Virus record (IMG/VR): IMGVR_UViG_3300025096_000031
Coordinates: 1 to 50,370 of that record
Source: a virus
Length of the DNA stretch: 50,370 nt
Strand: one strand, 5' to 3'
Under the pieces are notes generated by a model. The model was not told the origin of the DNA and made no database searches. It worked only from the letters and a program-made list of their open reading frames with translations. The position numbers and the translations under genes are program-made. The stretch's first letter is position 1; every line of letters begins with the position of its first letter. Of the stretch, positions 33,901-41,506 are shown one piece after another.

Positions 33901-34176
33901 ACATTCTCAAATGAGTTACAGACATTATCATCTATAAATCAAAGTATAATAGCAAATAATAATTCAACAATCCAACATTGGCAAACAGAGAATAGCCTTG
34001 ATGTTACTAATTATTCGGCCCAGGTACAGGAGTACCAATCGGAAGTTGGCAGGTACCAGGGAGAACACGGGTTAATGATACAAGAGCAACAGGCAATCCA
34101 ACAACAGTACCAGGTAGCCTTACAGGGTTATATGTCTAAATATCAACCAACGCCAGGGGTTCAGGGGAATGCTTGA
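30913..34176 (+). CDS. Large connector/tail protein with Pro-rich and coiled-coil repeats
   Basis: 1087 residues in three parts. Residues 1-230 resemble head-tail connector proteins (EILNVLPDECLWLVIDESAD; VMAVTRDGEFCKLMPLAYENR; KISVYPTGFGQFKVQKVNYP). Residues about 275-430 are Pro/Thr/Ser-rich repeats of 16-17 residues (motif FTYTSPSAPTPPGTP, about ten copies). Residues about 510-1066 are helical, with nine 32-residue repeats (VDEY-AS-KYSAEIQAY-E). It probably sits at the portal vertex with its repeats forming a long rod or fibre. Antisense ORFs over the repeats are shadows. Confidence 0.7.
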   Translation: MATLGTRVEDLIGAFSDTTAKDSALTDAAQEILNVLPDECLWLVIDESADIVSNGYSVDTCKVMAVTRDGEFCKLMPLAYENRVINVPESLFAPSTNMPVYILKENKISVYPTGFGQFKVQKVNYPTILSTDTNIGKIEKSGVTVDVSALFTKTSHGLSVGDSVTLESWTKDVGGGAFPELEGMTTQVATVPLTSTFTLEGVTAASEAATGTIVSGTMFPKELEHIVVLGAALKGRIWQLVEKRASLPAAPTVVTLSSPPSLVAIDTNLSSPISSTYTAPTAPTKPGAANFTYTPPSKPTPPQGPSFTYTSPSAPTPPGTPSFTYTAPSPPTAPGAPSFTFSPPNAPIAPGAPQFSYTSPSSVPTAPGAPSFVYSPPTAPTPPGTPTFTYNAPSLPSAIVQPNFTYTSPTPFPTAPGTPFFQYTSPTITLDTAPVITDLDLSAITVPDPPAVSISYTAATGGDASNTDATTQATGPTAVGSIPIVADATYGSLPTVPTYNTPPVTTNFADAETYISINEDIELAQANITKNQAVLQEYQLTISNNLNKFNAESQEYQAGIKKLDREFEDAIKQNIADANNEVNRILKQAEIDAAQTQQDTKAAIEVDIRNKAQDQTLDIHNKAQAQALAITNAAKDVEAEIETSRQKVQVFQAEVQRYQQEVVTAVQVYQVNEIQKEIALWQGEQTHKIQKYTADINNAQAAYRSSFDEYAAENSKYAAEVQGWGLKVQDAQALYRASVDEYSADSGRYQAEIQKYSQELANAQAQYREDVDEYTASNQKYSTEVQAYATEINDSQASYKADVDIYNAETAKYSSEIQAYSAEIGNAQAAYKEAVDEYTASNGKYSAEIQAYSIEIGKAQAEYKEAVDEYAAESQKYSSEIQAYSIQVQNAQASYKQSVDEYASSSGKYAAEIQSFNAELSDAQAVYREEVDEYTAVINKFASETQLYNSELQNAQAEYKVFFDEKTSDNQLYGVELQAYSTELQNAVQEYKVALDTFSNELQTLSSINQSIIANNNSTIQHWQTENSLDVTNYSAQVQEYQSEVGRYQGEHGLMIQEQQAIQQQYQVALQGYMSKYQPTPGVQGNA
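31735..32195. repeat. Pro-rich repeat array (about 48-51 bp units)
   Basis: About ten units encode TFTY-(S/A)PP-(S/T)AP-PGTP. Codons differ between units while the protein pattern is kept. Likely an extended, flexible linker. Confidence 0.8.
33031..33894. repeat. Nine 96-bp coiled-coil repeats
   Basis: Nine consecutive 32-codon units starting FDEYAAENS, VDEYSADSG, VDEYTASNQ, VDIYNAETA, VDEYTASNG, VDEYAAESQ, VDEYASSSG, VDEYTAVIN and FDEKTSDNQ. The unit is a helical heptad-like module with conserved Tyr at fixed places. Confidence 0.85.
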
Positions 34177-34667
34177 TGAGGAAGAGTTTAATAAGAAGTG
34201 ATAAAATTGAGATCAGACTATCCCAGGTTAGCGGATATGGTGTATTCGCAAAGGAAGATATAAAAGAAGGGACCATATTAGAAGAATGCCGTCTAATATT
34301 TATTCCGTTTGATCATAAAGTTGAAACATTAGGTAGGTACCTATGGCATTGGGATTCAAACGATCCTATGAGATACTGTGCTTTGCCAATAGGTTATGGT
34401 AGTTTATATAATTCATCTGAAGACGAAGAGCCAAGTGTGCGTGTTGAGGCAGATGAAGAAGAACAAATCTTGATATATATTGCAAATAAGAGTCTAAAGA
34501 AGAACGAAGAATTAACAATGAAATATAAGTTTTATAAGGACTATAAATATTATACAACCATAGAACCGCAAAAGAGTGAGAATATAGATCTTCTCGTAAA
34601 TGGATATGGTGGAGATGATAGATCAGAATTGATATCAAGAATATTCCCTGGAGTCCCAATTGCCTAA
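34176..34667 (+). CDS. SET-domain protein (putative protein lysine methyltransferase)
   Basis: 163 residues from the ATG at 34176, whose first base is the last base of the upstream TGA; a TTG three bases earlier is less likely. The SET plan is clear: SGYGVFAKEDIKEGTILEEC (residues 19-38), ALPIGYGSLYNSS (69-81) with Asn79, where known enzymes have NHS, then a beta strand (ILIYIANKSLKKNEELTMKY) ending in the conserved Tyr. It most resembles the compact viral SET proteins such as chlorella virus vSET. Its likely action is S-adenosylmethionine-dependent methylation of a lysine on a phage or host protein; target unknown. NHS is changed to NSS and the usual PN to PS, so activity is not certain. Confidence 0.8.
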   Translation: MRKSLIRSDKIEIRLSQVSGYGVFAKEDIKEGTILEECRLIFIPFDHKVETLGRYLWHWDSNDPMRYCALPIGYGSLYNSSEDEEPSVRVEADEEEQILIYIANKSLKKNEELTMKYKFYKDYKYYTTIEPQKSENIDLLVNGYGGDDRSELISRIFPGVPIA

Positions 34668-37080
34668 AGAAGTATTAAAAATAACAAATTTTGGAGCAGG
34701 ATTAAATAACAACGCAGATCCATCATCTCTTGAAGATAATGAGTTAATGGAGGCGACAAATGTTGAATTGAGTCAAAAAGGCACAATAAAAATGCCTGGT
34801 GATGCAAAGGCAACAGTTCAGACAGTTGTTACGACAACACCATCTGCAGGAATTGGCTCTAATGGGACCATAGCAGGATGGGCGTCAGATCACTCAATAC
34901 AAACAGATCTGATATACATACTTCCTGCTGTAGGAAGTATTGCTGATTTTGAAGGTAAATGGGCATTTAACAATGCCGTAGCAGGATCTGCAACAGGTAT
35001 GGGTAGGGTTGTCCTTATCAAAGAGAATATCACCTATAACTCCACTACATATGATCAATTATATATTACAAATGAATATACCACCGTAGGATCCATTGCA
35101 AGTGTGTGGGCGGCAACAGATACTATCTGGTATGCAGATGATGCCATAGGTACAGGAATAACACAATATGGGGCGGCAGCATCTGTGGACTATGTGGAGC
35201 CTGGACCAGGTGTCCCCGAATCAAACCAATGGTTGGCACACCTTTCTACAGATGGGTTAGTGTCTATATATAATTATAATTCAGATAGATTTTTTAAGGA
35301 TGTCTTTGATCTTGGTTCAGGAACTTCTGTGAGTGGCAGCGCAAGTGTGCAGGATCAGGTATTGAGATTATCAGATATGACCTTTGAATCACAATATGCT
35401 CTTTCAAATAAGTCTAAATGGTGGGGGTATATTAGAAGAGATATGTTTCAATATGATACTACGGGCGTTGGTATTACATCCGAAAGTAGATGGGTTGATG
35501 AAGATGCGGATCTGTTAAGTTGGGGTGATATAGGCTGCACCATTGCTATGTTCAATGCAGGTTCGGCCAATATAGCCGATTCAGATATTGGGAGTACGGT
35601 AGGGGATAAAATTGTTATATCGTATTGGAAAAATAAGGATGAGTCAGGTCTAAACGCATATGAGGGTGGATGGAATGGTACATTCCTATTTGCATCTTGC
35701 CCTATCTTCGATGAAAAACAGTTTGGTGAAATAGATGAGTTATCATCAATTGATTTTGTAGGACATACACTCAACATATCTGTTAGTGTTTCAGCAGGTA
35801 CGACAGATCCTACATCTTTTTTGTCACCCGTAAACAAGTGGCCTGGACTTGGTACAACGGATAATAAAAGAGTTACGGGTATGCGTATATACTTTAAGTC
35901 AGTTGCTACCGATGATTGGTATATATTGAAGGATATTGATTTTGTTCACGGTGATGTTGGGACCAGGTGGGATACATTAGATACTGCTGCCGAAGTTACT
36001 TATGGTAGGCCAGATATGACATCATTTGTAATAGCGCTTAATCAGGCATCTAATAATGCAGATGAGGAATATGCCATCACAACCACTAATTGTACAACCA
36101 CTTATACTCTCACAGTAACAGATGGTTGGGGAAATAGGCAAGGCTTTATAAGGGTACACGGATTCCATTATGATCCTGTATATGTTGCGGTCCCTGATTT
36201 GGTTACTCAAAGTGGTTCTTCATTGAATATCCCCGTTACAAATCCTGTAGCAGGTACTTATCAATGTTTTGCTGAACTGATAGACGAGAATTATCAATCC
36301 ATTGCAATTACTGCTGCTCTTTCTCTGACATTCGTTGCAGGATCATCGGGCGCACCCCCTTCCCACGGCGGTTATGGTGGATGTTGTTGGGTAGCAATGG
36401 AATTATGGGGGCAGATGGATGATAGAACGCACCAGGCACGATTTTATGTAATAAATAATAATAATTGGTTTACAAGACTTTATAAGAGATATGGTATGGC
36501 CTGGGCAAAGATTGTTAAAAGAAGTAGGTTAATCCAGACTATGGTTAAGCCTATTTGGAAGTATATGTCAGCGCAGGGAAAAGAGTTTTTCAATCGTCCA
36601 ACGGGATACCCAAAGGCTACACGGGCCATCCAGGATCTGCGTAAGAAATATCCTGATATGTTTGAATATTATTTAATAGGAAGTAATGCAAGGCAAGAAA
36701 AGGTAACACATTATTATGATGTTAATATTGTTCCGATAGGAAACGATAGACATACCTTCGCAATATGGGAAGATGTATTAAAAAGCCTACACTATGTACA
36801 GGAAGATGATCAGAGGTATGTGAATCCAAGTATATGTCCACAGTTTGCATTTATTAAAGATTATAGTGGTCGTGATGTTTATAAGCATAGAGATGATGAA
36901 GTTGATTGCTATTTTTATTATGACGAAAAATTTCCAAAGAATTTTGTGATAGAAAATTTAGAAGATGAAGGAGATAATACTATGGGGAACTTATGGCACA
37001 ATCGAATCCCATTGATTGGTGATAAGTGGAGGGCCAGGGGCCTGGATAGACTCCCTTATACTCACAAGGAGATTGTGTAA
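34660..37080 (+). CDS. Large tail protein with CFI-box-like segment
   Basis: 806 residues starting at a TTG (34660) with GGAG before it; the start LPKEVLKITNFGAGLNNNADPSSLEDNEL is that of phage tail proteins. Residues 50-560 are beta-rich, propeller or sandwich-like. Around residues 570-640 lies GGCCWVAMELWGQ with two Cys (575-576), then WFTRLYKRYGMAWAKIV, resembling the CFI-box C-terminal domain. The last 160 residues are acidic and Tyr-rich (YLIGSNARQEK; FIKDYSGRDVYKHRDDEVDC). It overlaps the SET gene by 8 bases. Probably part of the tail tip. Confidence 0.6.
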   Translation: MPKEVLKITNFGAGLNNNADPSSLEDNELMEATNVELSQKGTIKMPGDAKATVQTVVTTTPSAGIGSNGTIAGWASDHSIQTDLIYILPAVGSIADFEGKWAFNNAVAGSATGMGRVVLIKENITYNSTTYDQLYITNEYTTVGSIASVWAATDTIWYADDAIGTGITQYGAAASVDYVEPGPGVPESNQWLAHLSTDGLVSIYNYNSDRFFKDVFDLGSGTSVSGSASVQDQVLRLSDMTFESQYALSNKSKWWGYIRRDMFQYDTTGVGITSESRWVDEDADLLSWGDIGCTIAMFNAGSANIADSDIGSTVGDKIVISYWKNKDESGLNAYEGGWNGTFLFASCPIFDEKQFGEIDELSSIDFVGHTLNISVSVSAGTTDPTSFLSPVNKWPGLGTTDNKRVTGMRIYFKSVATDDWYILKDIDFVHGDVGTRWDTLDTAAEVTYGRPDMTSFVIALNQASNNADEEYAITTTNCTTTYTLTVTDGWGNRQGFIRVHGFHYDPVYVAVPDLVTQSGSSLNIPVTNPVAGTYQCFAELIDENYQSIAITAALSLTFVAGSSGAPPSHGGYGGCCWVAMELWGQMDDRTHQARFYVINNNNWFTRLYKRYGMAWAKIVKRSRLIQTMVKPIWKYMSAQGKEFFNRPTGYPKATRAIQDLRKKYPDMFEYYLIGSNARQEKVTHYYDVNIVPIGNDRHTFAIWEDVLKSLHYVQEDDQRYVNPSICPQFAFIKDYSGRDVYKHRDDEVDCYFYYDEKFPKNFVIENLEDEGDNTMGNLWHNRIPLIGDKWRARGLDRLPYTHKEIV

Positions 37081-38300
37081 TGGCTAATTATAGTTATCGA
37101 TTGCCGAAAGAACCACACCAGGGCTTTTTCTTCCCAGATCCCCCGTTTCAAAATGGATATACGAGTTCAAAAACTAAACCATATACACGGGTACGGTGGA
37201 AGTGCCAGGCGTTTGTAAATAAGACCAGATATATTGGGAATGTTTATCTTACATCAGAGGGTGATGAGAATGTTGAAAAGTCAGAAAGATTTGCAGATTC
37301 GGTATTTAAGTCAGATGTTGACAGTTTAGATACATTTCGTCCATATAGAAGAATTGATGTTGCAGCAGGGGATGGTGAAGATATTACGGCTCTGGCCATC
37401 TATGCTGATAGATTGTTGGAGTTCAAGCAAAATACATTATATGTGATTAACATCCAGGGAGATTCGGAGTTTCTGGAGGCTACCTTTAAATATAAAGGTG
37501 TAGATGGTCCACAGGCCGTATGTGAAACGGATTTTGGTATAGCCTGGGCAAACAAACAGGGATGTTATTTATATACAGGTAGTGGTAATGTGCAAAACCT
37601 GATCGAGAAAAATGGGCGTAGGATAATTGCATTATCTTCTGATAGCACACCTAACCAGGTAGAGAATGAACCCTGGGATAATTTTATAACCAATAGCACC
37701 GCAGTAGGTTATTCCCCACAACATAGGAAATTATTTGTAAAAAAGGCAATTGGTGCAGGATCTAATGCGACATATGGAGGATCGAATGCAGATTTGTATA
37801 TATATGATATAGCAAGTGGATCCTGGACATTTCACTATGCTCAATCTGGTTATGGGTTGAACGATAGCAGCGATTTCTTTGTAGATATGAACAAGGAAAT
37901 GGTCTATTGGGCGGAAGAAACGGATAATACAAATGTGCATTTATTAAAATGGCAGGGAAATCCACAGAACCAGAATGCTTGGTCAATATGGACAAAAAGT
38001 TTCGATTTCGGGGATCCGTATCAAGAGAAAAGGATATACAAAGTGGTAATTAGGTGTAAGAGAGGTGGAGGTATGCCTGTGTCTATATCGGTTGATGGTG
38101 GTGAAAGTAGCCTTAATGTTGGGACCTTAACCCAGGGCGCAACCGCAGGTTGGGAAGAGTGTACAACAAATCTACCAATAAATGCATATCAGATTATGGT
38201 AGGTCTTAATGATTATAGTAGTCCCGTATCCCCAAACGAAGAATTTGAGGTATATGAAATCAATATTATTTACAGAAAACTTAAAGTTAAGGGTTTATAA
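37080..38300 (+). CDS. Tail needle-base or nozzle-like propeller protein
   Basis: 406 residues starting in TAATG overlap with the previous gene. Beta-rich: ITALAIYADRLLEFKQNTLYVINI, DFGIAWANKQGCYLYTG, DLYIYDIASGSWTFHYAQ resemble the propeller blades of P22 gp10-like tail stabilisation proteins. Likely plugs the portal after packaging. The next gene also starts in a TAATG overlap. Confidence 0.6.
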   Translation: MANYSYRLPKEPHQGFFFPDPPFQNGYTSSKTKPYTRVRWKCQAFVNKTRYIGNVYLTSEGDENVEKSERFADSVFKSDVDSLDTFRPYRRIDVAAGDGEDITALAIYADRLLEFKQNTLYVINIQGDSEFLEATFKYKGVDGPQAVCETDFGIAWANKQGCYLYTGSGNVQNLIEKNGRRIIALSSDSTPNQVENEPWDNFITNSTAVGYSPQHRKLFVKKAIGAGSNATYGGSNADLYIYDIASGSWTFHYAQSGYGLNDSSDFFVDMNKEMVYWAEETDNTNVHLLKWQGNPQNQNAWSIWTKSFDFGDPYQEKRIYKVVIRCKRGGGMPVSISVDGGESSLNVGTLTQGATAGWEECTTNLPINAYQIMVGLNDYSSPVSPNEEFEVYEINIIYRKLKVKGL

Positions 38301-41300
38301 TGCCGAACCCCGTTGACCAATTTAACAGAACCAGAAGAGTAGTCACACACTCTAAAGAGAGAAATCAGAAAATAACTGACGGGTATCCGATGCCCACGGA
38401 AGGTAGGAATGGAGATGTATCATACAGGCGTATAGGCAATGGGATTGTGATGTTTGTGAGGGATAACGATGGATGGATCAATATGGGCCAAAGCGAAGGT
38501 GCTAATACGGACCTTCAGATTAAGAATAGTAATAAAACTACAGATTATTACAATTATGGCGGTAGTAGTGGTGGTTCAACTTTTACGATGTCAGAAAGTG
38601 TAACATCTAATGATGATTCGTTGAATATATCAGGTGATAATCCGATGACGGGAAATTCTACGATAAATATTGAAGTAGAAACAGATCCATTTAAGGTTAT
38701 CGGAAATAATATTGTGGATAGCGGTGCAGTAGGTGGCATAACATTTGACGGATCAGGTAATACTGCCGTGGATGGAGATCTCACAGTAACAGGGAATAAC
38801 ATAGTAGATAGTGGCGCAGCATCTGGCATAACATTTGACGGATCAGGTAACACGGCTATAGATGGAGATCTTACAGTAACAGGAAATAATATATTAGATA
38901 GCGGAGGAAGTTCTGGTATAACATTTGATGGATCTGGCAATACTGCTATCGACGGTACTCTTCAATTAAGTGGAGATGATATCTTGAGTAGTGACGGCAC
39001 AAGTGTTATAACATTGTCTGATACTGATACAAGCGGATCTATAGATGATGTAACGATAGTGGCGGACCTTACTGTATCTGGGGATCTAACAGTAAGTGGG
39101 ACCGAAACGATTATCAATACAGGCACACTCCAGGTAGAAGATTTAAATATAGAAATGGGCGTGGTTACTACCCCAACGGATGCTACGGCAGATGGTGGTG
39201 GAATTATATTAAAAGGGACAACCGATAAAACTATTCTATGGGTAGATGCAGATGACGCCTGGAAGTATAATCAGCACATTATGATGACCACCACGAATGA
39301 ACTACAATTCCACGATAATACTTCTAAAATATGGGCATCTGGAGCAGGAACATTAGAAATAGAGGCAGCAGCAGGAGTATTACTCTCTTCTCCAAATATG
39401 GCAGGTGTAGGTGATACGGGAAAGATTACATTCGATACAGGTAATGCTGCCGCAGGTGATAGTGGTAAAATTACTATACAAACGGGTAGTGCATCTGGTA
39501 CTGCAGGTGATATAGATATAAATACTGCCGCAACAATAGATATTGATGCATTAACATTAGAAATGACATCTACCACAATGGATGTAGATGCCACTACGCT
39601 TACAATGGATGGGACCACAGGCACGATAACATACACTACATTATTACAGTTGGACTCTACGACCGAAACTGAAATGAATACGGCATTATTGGATGTTAAT
39701 GCAACGACTCTGGAAATGGATGGGACCACAGGAACTATCAGTTATAGCACAATACTAAATCTTGATTCCACTACAGAAATTGAAATGAATACTGCGTTAT
39801 TAGATATTGACGCAACAACATTGGAGATGGATGGTACCACAGGGACCATTAGTTACTCTACAATACTAAATTTAGACTCTACCACGGAAATTGAGATGAA
39901 TACCGCCTTAATGGATGTTGATGCGACAACCCTGGAGATGGATGGAACTACGGGAACCATCAGTTATACTACAATACTAAATTTAGATTCCACCACAGAG
40001 ATTGAAATGGACACCGCATTGTTAGATGTTGATGCTACCACATTAACAATGGATGGGACAACAGGAACCATTAGTTATAGTACAATATTAAATCTTGATT
40101 CTACAACGGAAATAGAAATGGATACGGCTCTGTTAGATGTTGATGCGACATCACTTACAATGGATGGAACGGATGCGGTAATTACATATCCAACTATAGA
40201 CCTGGTGGCGTCTACAGATGTGGACATAGATAGTCCAACAATAGATTTAAGTTCCCAATGGACAGACATTGACCTTATAGCGTCCACCACAAAGGCATTA
40301 ACTATAGATAGTGATCTAATGTCCTTCGATTCAAACCAACGAAGGGTTGGGATATCGACCAATGCACCCTATCACGAATTCGAGATATATGAAGGTAAAT
40401 TAGCATTTAACCTTATAGATGGTGAGGCAGGTATCGTATGGAATAGTGATGCTACAGACGAAATGAGATTATACAGGGATGCTATATCATCTAACCAATC
40501 TGATCTAAAATTGGAACAACATAATGGGACTTCACTATTCACAGATTTTAAATGGTCTAATGTGGCGATTGGAAGTAATACTGTCAATCCAAAAGATAGC
40601 GCGAATTTTACATTGAGGGGGAAGGCTATAGAGGACGAGGCCATAATTGTGTTTTCAGCAGGGGCATCATTGGTATCATATCAATGGTTAATGGGTTATG
40701 AGAATCAAGTGTTTAGCCTTTATGATGGTAAAAATACGAAATATGCTTTTACTGTAACGCCTGATAAGTGTGATATAAAACTTAAACAGGATGAACAGAA
40801 ATTAATATTCTACAATGATGATCTCTTTATACAGACCAAAGATCCAAATTTGCAAATTTTTAATGAAGATTATGGTGGTCTTATTAATATAAAGTCAAAA
40901 TCAAATCCTGCAACCACAACAACATACGATGCAAATATCTATATAGGACCACAGGGCGGTCTTGATGATGCAGTTCGTATACACGGCCATCGTGTTGAAC
41001 TGCAAACAATGGCAGATACAGGTTATGTGTCAGCAGACAATAAATTTAAGGCTTGTAGTAAATACTTTGTATCGGGATCTACGAACATTGATGCTCTTAA
41101 TTATGGGACCATTGAAGACGGCGGTGGTGCAATTACAATAGATTTAGATTATGCGGAAACATATGCCACCCAAACAAAAGCGATCATTAAAGAAGATATG
41201 GTGGAGTTTAGGACCGATGGAGAAGATGCTGATATCTATAATGGATCCGCACCGATAATGTATAATGTCCCTTTTCGGGCAGAGTACAGTTGTAATCTTG

Positions 41301-41506
41301 CAGGGACTTTAGTTGATTGGGCAGCAGATCCTAATGAGGTTAACCAGGCAACCAGGAATGGCTCTGATATGTTATATAATTATTCAGGGTTGGGATATAT
41401 TTCAAATATTAGACAAGCACCTGCAGAACTTGTGATCTGTAGCAATGTAGCAGGTCCGTGGAATAAAGGTTCATATGCCCATTGGTATGATGGAGGGTTA
41501 CACTAA
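38300..41506 (+). CDS. Tail fibre with beta-helical repeats
   Basis: 1068 residues. The N-terminal 130 residues would attach to the tail. Residues 133-252 are four 30-residue repeats (VTGNNIVDSGAASGITFDG). Residues about 427-630 are about 5.5 repeats of 37 residues (LDVDATTLTMDGTTGTISYS then TILNLDSTTEIEMDTAL). The last 400 residues include a possible receptor or trimer domain; no intramolecular chaperone is evident. It should form a trimeric fibre binding the host surface. Confidence 0.75.
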   Translation: MPNPVDQFNRTRRVVTHSKERNQKITDGYPMPTEGRNGDVSYRRIGNGIVMFVRDNDGWINMGQSEGANTDLQIKNSNKTTDYYNYGGSSGGSTFTMSESVTSNDDSLNISGDNPMTGNSTINIEVETDPFKVIGNNIVDSGAVGGITFDGSGNTAVDGDLTVTGNNIVDSGAASGITFDGSGNTAIDGDLTVTGNNILDSGGSSGITFDGSGNTAIDGTLQLSGDDILSSDGTSVITLSDTDTSGSIDDVTIVADLTVSGDLTVSGTETIINTGTLQVEDLNIEMGVVTTPTDATADGGGIILKGTTDKTILWVDADDAWKYNQHIMMTTTNELQFHDNTSKIWASGAGTLEIEAAAGVLLSSPNMAGVGDTGKITFDTGNAAAGDSGKITIQTGSASGTAGDIDINTAATIDIDALTLEMTSTTMDVDATTLTMDGTTGTITYTTLLQLDSTTETEMNTALLDVNATTLEMDGTTGTISYSTILNLDSTTEIEMNTALLDIDATTLEMDGTTGTISYSTILNLDSTTEIEMNTALMDVDATTLEMDGTTGTISYTTILNLDSTTEIEMDTALLDVDATTLTMDGTTGTISYSTILNLDSTTEIEMDTALLDVDATSLTMDGTDAVITYPTIDLVASTDVDIDSPTIDLSSQWTDIDLIASTTKALTIDSDLMSFDSNQRRVGISTNAPYHEFEIYEGKLAFNLIDGEAGIVWNSDATDEMRLYRDAISSNQSDLKLEQHNGTSLFTDFKWSNVAIGSNTVNPKDSANFTLRGKAIEDEAIIVFSAGASLVSYQWLMGYENQVFSLYDGKNTKYAFTVTPDKCDIKLKQDEQKLIFYNDDLFIQTKDPNLQIFNEDYGGLINIKSKSNPATTTTYDANIYIGPQGGLDDAVRIHGHRVELQTMADTGYVSADNKFKACSKYFVSGSTNIDALNYGTIEDGGGAITIDLDYAETYATQTKAIIKEDMVEFRTDGEDADIYNGSAPIMYNVPFRAEYSCNLAGTLVDWAADPNEVNQATRNGSDMLYNYSGLGYISNIRQAPAELVICSNVAGPWNKGSYAHWYDGGLH
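38696..39055. repeat. Four 90-bp fibre repeats
   Basis: Units start at 38696, 38786, 38876 and 38966; the fourth is diverged. The protein pattern is (I/V)TGNN-(I/V)D-SG-SGITFDGSGNTAIDGDL, with synonymous differences between copies. Confidence 0.85.
39578..40195. repeat. About 5.5 tandem 111-bp fibre repeats
   Basis: Units begin at 39578, 39689, 39800, 39911, 40022 and 40133 (partial). The 37-residue protein unit is strongly conserved while the third codon positions differ from unit to unit. Confidence 0.9.

Noticed and set aside
38696-40195. Diversity-generating retroelement or phase-variable fibre
   Set aside because: No reverse transcriptase and no template repeat were seen; copies differ mainly at synonymous sites.
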